NCBI GenBank assembly: GCA_902470765.1
Contig: CABRHW010000016.1
Span: forward strand, 1-45,313
Direction: 5' to 3'
DNA from: an uncultured Collinsella sp.
Lineage (GTDB): Bacteria > Actinomycetota > Coriobacteriia > Coriobacteriales > Coriobacteriaceae
Length of the DNA stretch: 45,313 nt
Shown here in pieces: positions 22,657 through 29,846 of the stretch. The notes beneath the pieces were generated by a model. It had not been told where the DNA came from and made no database searches. It was given only the letters and a program-made list of their open reading frames with translations. A program made the translations under genes and the position numbers. Position 1 is the first letter of the stretch, and every line of letters starts with the position of its first letter.

Positions 22657-24294
22657 TTAGTACATACCGCCGCCCTGCTGACCAGCGGTGGCAGCAGCGA
22701 TAGCATCCTCAAGCTGAGTGTTCTTGGGCACATCGGAGACAGTAGCCTCGGTGATGAGGATCAGGCTGGCGACGGAAGCAGCGTTCTGCAGGGTGACGCG
22801 GCTGACCTTGACGGGGTCGAGGACGCCCATCTCGATCATGTCGCCCCACTCGCCGTTGGCTGAGTTGAGACCCTGGCCGGCGGGCAGTTCGGCAACCTTG
22901 TCGACCACGACAGCGCCCTCAAAGCCAGCGTTCTTGGCGATGGTAGCGACCGGAGCGGTCAGAGCCTTCTTGACGATATCGACGCCGATCTTCTCCTCGG
23001 GGTCGTCGATCTCGACAGCGTCGAGCGCAGGAGCAGCGTCCATGAAGGCGACGCCGCCGCCAGCGACAATGCCCTCCTCGACAGCAGCGCGGGTAGCCTG
23101 CAGGGCGTCCTCGACGCGATGCTTGATCTCCTTGAGCTCGGACTCGGTAGCAGCGCCGACCTTGATGACGGCAACGCCACCGGAGAGCTTGGCCAGGCGC
23201 TCCTGGAGCTTCTCGCGGTCGAAGTCAGAGGTGGTGTTCTCCATCTCGCCCTTGATCTGAGCGATACGGGCGTCGATGGCCTCCTTGGAGCCAGCGCCGC
23301 CGACGACGACGGTGTTGTCCTTGGAGATGGTGACAGACTTAGCGGTACCGAGCATATCGGCGGTGATGTCAGCGACCTTCACGCCCAGCTCGTCCAGAGC
23401 GGCCTGGCCACCGGTGAGGACGGCGATGTCCTCGAGGATGCGCTTGCGGCGATCGCCGTAGCCCGGAGCCTTGACGGCGCAGACGTTGAGGGCGCCACGG
23501 ATCTTGTTGAGGACGAGGGTGGGCAGGGCCTCGCCGTCGATGTCCTCAGCGATGATGAGCAGGCCACGGCCGGCGCGCTGGACAGCCTCGAGAACGGGCA
23601 TGATGTCCTGGACGCTGGAGATCTTCTGGTCGGTGATGAGGATGTACGGATCCTTCATCACGGCCTCCATGCGGTCGTTGTCCGTGACGAAGTAAGCGGA
23701 GACGTAGCCCTTGTCGAACTGCATGCCCTCGACGGTGTCGATGGTGATATCGAACGTCTGGGAATCCTCGACGGTGATGACGCCGTCCTTGCCCACGACC
23801 TCCATGGCCTCAGCGATCTTCTCGCCGACCTCGGGGTCACCGGCAGAGATGGTACCGACGGAAGCAATCTGCTCCTTGGTCTCGACCGGCTTGGCCTGCT
23901 TCTTCATCTCGGCGACGGCGGCGTTGACGGCCTTGTCGATGCCGCGACGGATGGCCAGCGGGTTGGCGCCAGCAGCGACGTTGCGCAGACCGTCGTTGAC
24001 GATGGCCTGAGCGAGCAGGGTTGCGGTGGTGGTACCGTCACCCACGGTGTCGTTGGTCTTGGTGGCGACCTCCTTCACCAGCTGGGCGCCCATGTTCTCG
24101 ATGTTGTCCTCGAGCTCGATCTCCTTAGCGACGGAAACGCCGTCGTTGGTGATGGTCGGGGCACCGAACGTGCGCTGCAACGCAACGTAGCGGCCCTTGG
24201 GGCCCATGGTGACGGTAACGGCGTCGGCCAGAGTGTTGACGCCCTTTGCGAGCTTAGCGCGGGCATCGGTGTTGAACGTAATGTTCTTTGCCAT
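22657..24294 (-). CDS. groL: Chaperonin GroEL (60 kDa)
   Basis: ATP-driven folding chamber of two stacked heptameric rings in the cytoplasm. The 545 residues are full length: GPKGRYVALQ near 32, the ATP loop VGDGTTTATLLAQ near 85, the apical GGQAALDELG region and a C terminus of Gly with a terminal GGGMY instead of the long GGM repeat of E. coli. GGAGG lies 9 nt before the ATG. The gene follows groES by 96 nt. Codon use is strongly biased, as expected for a highly expressed gene. A long palindrome lies right behind the stop. Confidence 0.98.
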   Translation of the reverse strand: MAKNITFNTDARAKLAKGVNTLADAVTVTMGPKGRYVALQRTFGAPTITNDGVSVAKEIELEDNIENMGAQLVKEVATKTNDTVGDGTTTATLLAQAIVNDGLRNVAAGANPLAIRRGIDKAVNAAVAEMKKQAKPVETKEQIASVGTISAGDPEVGEKIAEAMEVVGKDGVITVEDSQTFDITIDTVEGMQFDKGYVSAYFVTDNDRMEAVMKDPYILITDQKISSVQDIMPVLEAVQRAGRGLLIIAEDIDGEALPTLVLNKIRGALNVCAVKAPGYGDRRKRILEDIAVLTGGQAALDELGVKVADITADMLGTAKSVTISKDNTVVVGGAGSKEAIDARIAQIKGEMENTTSDFDREKLQERLAKLSGGVAVIKVGAATESELKEIKHRVEDALQATRAAVEEGIVAGGGVAFMDAAPALDAVEIDDPEEKIGVDIVKKALTAPVATIAKNAGFEGAVVVDKVAELPAGQGLNSANGEWGDMIEMGVLDPVKVSRVTLQNAASVASLILITEATVSDVPKNTQLEDAIAAATAGQQGGGMY

Positions 24295-24390
24295 GGTGAG
24301 TAATCCTCCAAAAGAAATGTGACTCGCGTCGCCGCTTCCGAGTCCTATGCAGCGACCGCGTTCAAAAACGAATCAGAGAGTCTGACGAGA

Positions 24391-24684
24391 CTAGGCCTCA
24401 ACGACGGCGTAGATGTCGTCGGCACGCATCAGCAGATACTTCTCGCCGTCGACCTTGACCTCGTTGCCACCGAACTTGCCGTAGATGACAACGTCGCCGA
24501 CCCGAACGTCCATGGGGATGCGCTCACCCTTGTCGTTGACCTTGCCGGCGCCAACGGCAACGATGGTGCCGCGCTGCGGCTTCTCCTGAGCGTTGCTGGC
24601 GATATACAGACCAGAAGCGGTCTTCTGCTCGGCCTCGTCGGGCTTGACCAGAACACGATCTGCAAGCGGCTTCAAAGACGACAT
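24391..24684 (-). CDS. groS: Co-chaperonin GroES (10 kDa)
   Basis: Heptameric lid of the GroEL chamber. The 97 residues contain LKPLADRVLVKPDEAEQKTA at the start, the mobile loop around residues 17-35 (ASGLYIASNAQEKP) and the C-terminal strand with VVIYGKFGGNEVKVDGEKY. It is first in groES-groEL. The leader holds a hairpin GCGTGG-TTATG-CCACGC (24708-24724). No CIRCE or HAIR operator is visible in 24685-24853. Confidence 0.97.
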   Translation of the reverse strand: MSSLKPLADRVLVKPDEAEQKTASGLYIASNAQEKPQRGTIVAVGAGKVNDKGERIPMDVRVGDVVIYGKFGGNEVKVDGEKYLLMRADDIYAVVEA

Positions 24685-24756
24685 GCTTGTCTCCTCCTTT
24701 TTGGGCCGCGTGGTTATGCCACGCGAATTAACCCTTTTTGTTTGCGTACGCGTTGA

Positions 24757-24785
24757 ATGGTACCCACGAATGGCGGGTTATACAA
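24757..24785 (-). promoter_or_regulatory. Putative groES promoter
   Basis: Minus-strand TTGTAT (24780-24785), 17-bp spacer, TACCAT (24757-24762), about 75 nt before the groES ATG. Confidence 0.45.
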
Positions 24786-24853
24786 CACAGAGTCAAAAAA
24801 TCTTATTTTTTGGCACTTAGATTTTCTGAATGCCGGGGGATAACTTAGCAGTG

Positions 24854-24986
24854 GCTCCCGGGGCGGACCGGAGGGCATGAAGTTTGCTGCTCTACAGTCC
24901 TGCGCAAGACGGAAAGCACATTAAGTGCTTTCCTTTGCGTGCGGAACTCGCGACAAACTTCATGCCCTCCGGTCCGCCCCGGGAGC
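24854..24986. repeat. Long nested palindrome upstream of groES (IR2)
   Basis: Arms 24854-24886 and 24954-24986 form a perfect 33-bp inverted repeat. An inner hairpin pairs GGAAAGCAC (24911-24919) with GTGCTTTCC (24925-24933) and CGCAA (24903-24907) with TTGCG (24935-24939). The unpaired segments between are 16 and 14 nt. Sequence is unrelated to IR1, but the architecture is the same. The surrounding gap 24685-25177 (493 bp) holds the groES promoter, this element and a third hairpin, and no gene. Confidence 0.9.
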
Positions 24987-25092
24987 TAGGTTAACTAATT
25001 CGGGCCTGGCATTCAGAAAAGTCAGTGCAGCAAAATGGCGATGCGGATGGAATGCACAAGATAGGGGCACGTTGTTGGGACGCGCTCTTTTA

Positions 25093-25159
25093 AGTTGCGG
25101 TGGAATAGTTCCTGTTTTTGGGCTTGAAGGCCGATTTTAGGGACTATTTCACCGCAACT
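25093..25159. repeat. Third long hairpin, behind the amidohydrolase gene (IR3)
   Basis: Arms 25093-25112 and 25141-25159 pair over 19 positions with one G-T pair and one bulged T. The 28-nt interior has TTTTT and ATTTTA blocks around a small GGC/GCC hairpin. It begins 18 nt after the amidohydrolase stop and has no terminal T tract on the gene's strand. Confidence 0.75.
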
Positions 25160-25177
25160 GAGGGGTGGGATGTGGGG

Positions 25178-26815
25178 TTAGCGCTCGTAAATCAAGTTGC
25201 CTGCCAGGTAGGTGGCTTGGACTTTGGTGGCTTGAAGTTCTTGGGGGTCGATGGTGAGCGGGTTTTGGTCCAGGACTACCAGGTCGGCATACTTGCCGGG
25301 CTCCAAGCTGCCGAGGTTTTGCTCGTCGCCCGCTGCATAGGCGCTGCCCAGGGTGTAGTTGCGCAAGGCTGTTGCCGCATCGATGCGCTCGCTCGGCAAC
25401 CAGCCGCCCTCGGGCCAGTGGCTTTTGGGGTCTTGGCGCGTGATAGCCGTGTAGAGCACGTTCATGCTGGTAACGGCTGTGATGGGGCTATCGGTGCCGA
25501 AGGCTTGGCGGATGCCGCGCTGCTTATAGGTCGCAAACGGCCACATGATGCGGCTGCGCTCCAAGCCCAGATCGCGCTCCGGACCACCCGGGTCGAGCGT
25601 GATATGGCAGGGCTGGCTCGAAGCAACCACGTTGAGCTTGCGCAGGCGGTCGATGTCCTCGGGCAGAAGGTTCTCCAGGTGCTCGAGCGTGTTATGGCCG
25701 TGCTGGGGCAGGCCGTACAGATCGGCCGCCTCCTCGAAGATATCCAGCGCGGCATGAATCGCACCGTCACCAATGACGTGGATGCGCACGGTGTGACCGC
25801 GCTCCGCGGCCGCCAGAACCAGTTTGCGCATGCGCTCAGCCGGGACCGTCAGACGGCCCTGGTCGCCCGGGAAGCGCGGATTGGTATAGGGCTCAGTGAG
25901 ATATGCCGTGTGTTCACTCGACACGCCGTCGAAGAACTGCTTAAAACCCGGCGCCGAAAGCAGCGCGTTGTTCGCGTAACGTACCTGCAGCTCTTCCAGA
26001 CGCGACTGGTCATCCAGCAGCGTGGGAAACAGATGGGCACGAATGCCCAGCCTACCGGCCGTCTGCAATTTGTCGTAGACATCGTCGCGGATAAAATCGC
26101 AGCCCGGCATGGGCATGAGCGACATATCGCAGATCGAAGTAATACCCTGCTCGGCCATGCGCCTCATTTGATCGGCGTAAGCGCTTGCGATGCGACCTTC
26201 GCCCAGCCACTCAAGGCAGCGCGGCAGCAGCTGCATGGCAGCCGCTTCGTGCGCAATGCCCGTGAGCTCGCCGCTTGCGTCCTTGTCGTAACTGCCGCCC
26301 GCTGGCGGCTCGCTGTCGCGCGTGACGCCGAGCGCCTCGAGTGCGCGGCTGTTGAGCCAAAGCGTGTGCCCGTCGCCCGAATACATAACGCAGGGACGAT
26401 CGGGGAATGCCGCATCGAGCGACGCCTTGGTAGGATGCTCGGGCGGGTCCCAACGGTAGTCGCGCCAGCCCTGCGTCACAACCCAGGCGTCGTCGGGCAG
26501 GTCCTGGGAAAACTCGAGCGCGTGCTGCACCAGTGCCGCCTCGGACGTGCCCATATCCATGAGCATGTACGGCGAGGAACCGACCGAGGTATGGAAGAAG
26601 TGCAGATGAGCGTCATGGAAACCGGGGCAGACAAACTGCTCGCCGTAGTCGAGAACCGGCGTGGCGGCAGGCGCGGCGGCGATCACGTCATCGGGCGCAC
26701 CGACTGCGACGATACGGTCACCTGCGATGGCAATCGCCAGCTCGCGGGCGGTATCGATGCCGTCTTGCGCGGTAAAGACGTTCTTGGAGCGGATAATCCG
26801 ATCGATATGTTGCAT
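25178..26815 (-). CDS. YtcJ-type metal-dependent amidohydrolase
   Basis: Amidohydrolase-3 family enzyme of about 545 residues, a TIM barrel with a beta-sandwich formed by both ends. The metal ligands fit HDAHLHFFH near residue 70 (H-x-H), HVIGDGAIHAALD, and FGTDSPI with the catalytic Asp near residue 440. The C-terminal LGSLEPGKYADLVVLDQNP is the standard family end. The substrate is not predictable; relatives include formamide- and hydantoin-type hydrolases. Several ATGs lie at 26815-26827; the last is taken because GGGG lies 6 nt upstream. The divergent neighbour is another hydrolase (M20). Confidence 0.88.
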   Translation of the reverse strand: MQHIDRIIRSKNVFTAQDGIDTARELAIAIAGDRIVAVGAPDDVIAAAPAATPVLDYGEQFVCPGFHDAHLHFFHTSVGSSPYMLMDMGTSEAALVQHALEFSQDLPDDAWVVTQGWRDYRWDPPEHPTKASLDAAFPDRPCVMYSGDGHTLWLNSRALEALGVTRDSEPPAGGSYDKDASGELTGIAHEAAAMQLLPRCLEWLGEGRIASAYADQMRRMAEQGITSICDMSLMPMPGCDFIRDDVYDKLQTAGRLGIRAHLFPTLLDDQSRLEELQVRYANNALLSAPGFKQFFDGVSSEHTAYLTEPYTNPRFPGDQGRLTVPAERMRKLVLAAAERGHTVRIHVIGDGAIHAALDIFEEAADLYGLPQHGHNTLEHLENLLPEDIDRLRKLNVVASSQPCHITLDPGGPERDLGLERSRIMWPFATYKQRGIRQAFGTDSPITAVTSMNVLYTAITRQDPKSHWPEGGWLPSERIDAATALRNYTLGSAYAAGDEQNLGSLEPGKYADLVVLDQNPLTIDPQELQATKVQATYLAGNLIYER

Positions 26816-26903
26816 GGACATCCCCATCTCTGGCAGAAAAGTCAACACCCCCGAGTGTACTCCCCCGCCTCGGTTACAAAATGCCAAGCGGCAAACGGCA
26901 GCT

Positions 26904-26932
26904 TTGCCAGGCCAAGTGGCAGGTGGCATACT
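26904..26932 (+). promoter_or_regulatory. Putative promoter of the M20 gene
   Basis: TTGCCA (26904-26909), 17-bp spacer, CATACT (26927-26932), 50 nt before the ATG, in the 167-bp gap between the divergent hydrolase genes. Confidence 0.5.
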
Positions 26933-26982
26933 GGAAAGAGCCTGTACGATTTTGCGATAAACCAGTAAGGAGCAAATCGACC

Positions 26983-28446
26983 ATGACGAAGACCAAGGCA
27001 CAGCAGATTATGGCGGCGACCGAGGCTCGCGCGGCTGACGACGTCACCGCAGCCATCCAAGATATCGCCGCCGAGTTTGAGCCCTACATCATCAAGCAGC
27101 GCCGCCACTTCCATAAGCACCCGGAGTTGAGCCTTGCCGAGGAGCGCACGACCTCCGACATCGCCAACCAGCTCGACGCCATGAATATCCCCTACGAGCG
27201 TCCCCTCAAGACGGGCCTGGTGGCGACCCTTCGCGGCACCGCGCCCGACGCCTATCGCGAGGACGGCACGCCGCGCCGCCGTATCCTACTGCGCGCCGAC
27301 ATCGACGCCCTGCCCGTTACCGAGCAGACCGGCGAGGAGTTTGCCAGCGTCAACGAGGGCTGCATGCACGCCTGCGGCCACGACTGCCACATCGCCATGA
27401 TGCTCGGCACGCTGCAGATCCTGCGCCATATGACCGACGACATCCACGGCGAGGTCCGCATCGTCTTCCAGCCCAGCGAGGAAAACGGCCAGGGCGCCAA
27501 GCTCATGATCGGCACGGGCGTGCTCGACGGCGTCGATGGTGCCTACGCCGCGCATATCTGGAGCGAAGTCGACGCCGGCACCGTGAGCTGTGAGCCCGGC
27601 CCGCGCATGGCAAACACCGACTGGTTCCGCATCGATGTCCGCGGCACCTCGTGCCATGGCGCCATGCCCCAGCGCGGCCACGACGCCGTTATGGTGGCTG
27701 CCGAGATCGTCAACGCCCTGCAGACCATCGTCTCGCGCGAGATCAGCCCCTACGAGCCGGCTGTCATCACCGTCGGCGAGCTGCACGGCGGCACCGCGCG
27801 CAACGTTATCGCCGGCACGGCCTACCTCGCCGGCACGGTGCGCACCTATGGCGACAAGACGCACGAGGAAATGCCCGAGCTTATGCGCCGCATCGTGGAG
27901 CACACCGCGGCAGCCCTGGGCGCAGAGGCCGAACTTACCGACTACACCATCGCCAACTACAAGGTCGAAAACGACGTCGCCTCGAGCGAGCGTTGTCGTC
28001 AGGCCGTGGTCAAGTGCTTGGGCCCCGCGGGCGAAGGCCATTATCGCGGCACGCTTTCGGGCGAGGACTTCTCGGAGTACCTGCGCCGCGTGCCGGGCGT
28101 GCTCGCCTTTGTTGGCACGCGCAACCCCCAGATTGGCGCCACGTACGCCCAACATTCTTGCTTCTACAAGATTGACGAGACCGTGCTGGCAAAGGGCTCC
28201 ATGGTGGCCGCCCAGTATGCTATCGACTTTTTGGCCGAGCCCACGCAAGAGGAGCTCGACGGCCCCACGATCGCCGCGGTTGCCGAGACCAACCCCGACT
28301 TGGCCGCCAAGCTGCGCTCTGCCAAGGCCACGGCCGCTGAGGCGCGCGACGCCATGCACGATGCTCGCACCGCCCGCCATGCTGCAATCAAGGGCATCCA
28401 CGATGCGCGGGCTGCCGCTCGCCACGAGGAAAAGCGCGACGAGTAG
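26983..28446 (+). CDS. M20 family amidohydrolase (N-acyl amino acid type)
   Basis: Zinc-dependent peptidase or amidohydrolase of the M20D group (hippurate hydrolase, N-acyl-amino acid amidohydrolase, ILR1-like). The 487 residues show RADIDALPV (104-112), MHACGHDCH (128-136) with metal ligands, the catalytic Glu in PSEENGQGAK (164-173), the dimerisation domain (about 205-320) with GTSCHGAMPQ, and HSCFYKIDE (391-399). The family normally ends near residue 425. Residues 427-487 are an added Ala/Arg-rich, highly charged helix predicted to be a coiled coil. AAGGAG lies 10 nt before the ATG 26983; a longer frame from 26881 is rejected. Confidence 0.9.
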   Translation: MTKTKAQQIMAATEARAADDVTAAIQDIAAEFEPYIIKQRRHFHKHPELSLAEERTTSDIANQLDAMNIPYERPLKTGLVATLRGTAPDAYREDGTPRRRILLRADIDALPVTEQTGEEFASVNEGCMHACGHDCHIAMMLGTLQILRHMTDDIHGEVRIVFQPSEENGQGAKLMIGTGVLDGVDGAYAAHIWSEVDAGTVSCEPGPRMANTDWFRIDVRGTSCHGAMPQRGHDAVMVAAEIVNALQTIVSREISPYEPAVITVGELHGGTARNVIAGTAYLAGTVRTYGDKTHEEMPELMRRIVEHTAAALGAEAELTDYTIANYKVENDVASSERCRQAVVKCLGPAGEGHYRGTLSGEDFSEYLRRVPGVLAFVGTRNPQIGATYAQHSCFYKIDETVLAKGSMVAAQYAIDFLAEPTQEELDGPTIAAVAETNPDLAAKLRSAKATAAEARDAMHDARTARHAAIKGIHDARAAARHEEKRDE

Positions 28447-28481
28447 CCGTCACGCCCATCCATAACAGCCTGGCTAAAGCA

Positions 28482-28520
28482 AAGCGGGGGCGGACGTTAT
28501 CTCAACGTTCGCCCCCGCTT
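28482..28520. terminator. Hairpin between convergent genes
   Basis: A 17-bp stem (28482-28498 with 28504-28520) with one G-T pair and loop ATCTC, between the M20 gene and the convergent DUF2752 gene. T tracts on both sides are weak (TTATG on plus, GCTTTGC on minus), so it may slow or end transcription from either side. Confidence 0.55.
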
Positions 28521-28552
28521 ATGTGTCGACCGTTTTTCTAGCGCGTCCTCCG

Positions 28553-29029
28553 TCACGCCAGGTAAGAGCGAAGGATGGTGAGCCAGCGTGGGGGTTCGAG
28601 GTGGATGATATCGTCGGGAACTCCGGCGGGCGCATAGCCGCCAAAGAGCAGACCGGCATCTGCCGGATTGACGAGGCGCACGATCCATACGACGACGACC
28701 AGCACGCACAACACGGTGACCGCAATGTCGATACCACGCTTTAGCTTGCTCGATGCCACCTCCTCGCGCACGAACGCGAGCACAAACGCAATCGGCACCA
28801 CCCAAAACAGCGGATGGTAGGCAAAGGCAGCCGCATAATCGAGGCGCAGCGCCGCCAGCCACGCCCTCGTCATGCCGCATCCCGGACAAGGAATGCCCGT
28901 CATCAATCGAAAAATGCAGCCAATGTCGAGCAGGTAGAGCGCGAGCCAGGCGACAAAGAGCGCGCCGGTGCAAAAAAGGGCGCGGCGAAGGAGCTCTGCC
29001 GTGCCCCTATGTCCCTGGAAGCTGTTCAC
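28553..29029 (-). CDS. DUF2752 family membrane protein
   Basis: 158-residue protein with about three membrane segments. The block CIFRLMTGIPCPGCGMTRA (about 46-64) is the DUF2752 signature, in which GxPCPGCGxTR links two helices. The molecular function is unknown. The GTG start at 29029 is chosen because AAGG lies about 8 nt upstream and the frame then begins 13 nt after the previous gene's stop; a start at 29089 would overlap that gene. It is second in a two-gene unit with a zinc-ribbon DUF4234 protein, a pairing common in Gram-positive anaerobes. Confidence 0.8.
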   Translation of the reverse strand: MNSFQGHRGTAELLRRALFCTGALFVAWLALYLLDIGCIFRLMTGIPCPGCGMTRAWLAALRLDYAAAFAYHPLFWVVPIAFVLAFVREEVASSKLKRGIDIAVTVLCVLVVVVWIVRLVNPADAGLLFGGYAPAGVPDDIIHLEPPRWLTILRSYLA

Positions 29030-29042
29030 GCCGCCCTTATTG

Positions 29043-29651
29043 TTAGGCACGAGCGCCAAGGCGAGTGTTGTAAGCCGTTGCCATGGCATTGGTATTATTG
29101 ATGACGATGTTCATAGCGAAGATGGGACCAAGGCCGCACAGGAGCGCGCCGAAGATCTGCCACAGAAGAACGGTGGTGCCGTTTTCCTGGAACACCAGGC
29201 CGTAGCGAGGAGCGTTGGCCTGCAGGCGGTTGCCAATCTTGTAATACCAGTAGTACGCGTAGAAGCCGCAGGTCACAAACGATAGAAGGATGAATTCCGC
29301 CAGACCCGGCGTGTAATCGCCGTCATCCTGACACAACGTGTTGACGTCGCGTGCCAAGCAATACAGGAAGTAGAACGAATAGATACCGCAGGTCACAAGA
29401 GAGAGCAGCAGCCAGCCGATCAGGCTGCGGTCAGCCTTAATGGGGTCATAGCCCATCGGAGCGGATGCGGACTGTTGGGCGTATTGACCGGTGTACTGCT
29501 GCTGAGGCTGGGGCGCGGGCTGAATAGCCTGGGCCGGAGCGGGCTGGGGCTGCGGGGCCGCAGCGGCAGAAGCGGCACCAACGGCGGATCCGCAAACAGG
29601 GCAGAATTTGGCATCATCCGAAATGGGAGAACCACAAGTGGGACAGAACAT
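29043..29651 (-). CDS. Zinc-ribbon DUF4234 membrane protein
   Basis: 202-residue protein. Residues 1-25 form a zinc ribbon with two CxxC knuckles (CPTC, CPVC). A Gln/Pro/Ala-rich linker (about 30-65) follows, then a DUF4234 domain (about 75-150) with the repeated LLSxVTCGIYxFY / FVTCGFYAYYW helices, and a last helix with ALLCGLGPIFAM. The cytosolic zinc ribbon tethered to membrane helices suggests a sensor or assembly role, but none is proven. AAGGAG lies 8 nt before the ATG. The gene precedes the DUF2752 gene by 13 nt. Confidence 0.85.
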   Translation of the reverse strand: MFCPTCGSPISDDAKFCPVCGSAVGAASAAAAPQPQPAPAQAIQPAPQPQQQYTGQYAQQSASAPMGYDPIKADRSLIGWLLLSLVTCGIYSFYFLYCLARDVNTLCQDDGDYTPGLAEFILLSFVTCGFYAYYWYYKIGNRLQANAPRYGLVFQENGTTVLLWQIFGALLCGLGPIFAMNIVINNTNAMATAYNTRLGARA

Positions 29652-29726
29652 GAGCCTCTCCTTTTCCTAAGGCGTCGCACGCCTTCAAACCTTACACGTC
29701 TACGTTCTCAACAATAGCCGCGACGT

Positions 29727-29738
29727 TGTTGCGCAACA
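29727..29738. promoter_or_regulatory. Perfect 12-bp palindrome upstream of the DUF4234 gene
   Basis: TGTTGCGCAACA is a perfect palindrome 76 nt before the ATG at 29651. It could be a regulator's operator; no regulator can be named. Confidence 0.3.
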
Positions 29739-29803
29739 TTGACCAATTTCCGAGAAATTTTGCTGCAACCGTTTTCCCAGGCATTTTCTTGCTTTCGCAG
29801 TAG

Positions 29804-29839
29804 AAAAAGGCACCCCGGGCTCAGTTGCCCAGGGCGCCT
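29804..29839 (-). terminator. Intrinsic terminator of the DUF4013-like gene
   Basis: Minus-strand AGGCGCCCTGGGC, loop AACTGA, GCCCGGGGTGCCT, then TTTTC. It is 13 bp with a mismatch and lies 8 nt beyond the stop. Confidence 0.85.
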
Positions 29840-29846
29840 CGACCGG

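Noticed and set aside
22335..22703. Two short frames over the palindrome behind groEL, both beginning MTGVSLRN
   Set aside because: They arise from the two arms of one inverted repeat read on each strand; no gene evidence.
23119..24303. A 394-residue Asp/Leu/Val-rich plus-strand frame opposite groEL
   Set aside because: It is the mirror of strongly biased groEL codons with no independent signal.
24854..25159. An insertion sequence between groES and the amidohydrolase gene
   Set aside because: No transposase frame and no target duplication visible; only inverted repeats.
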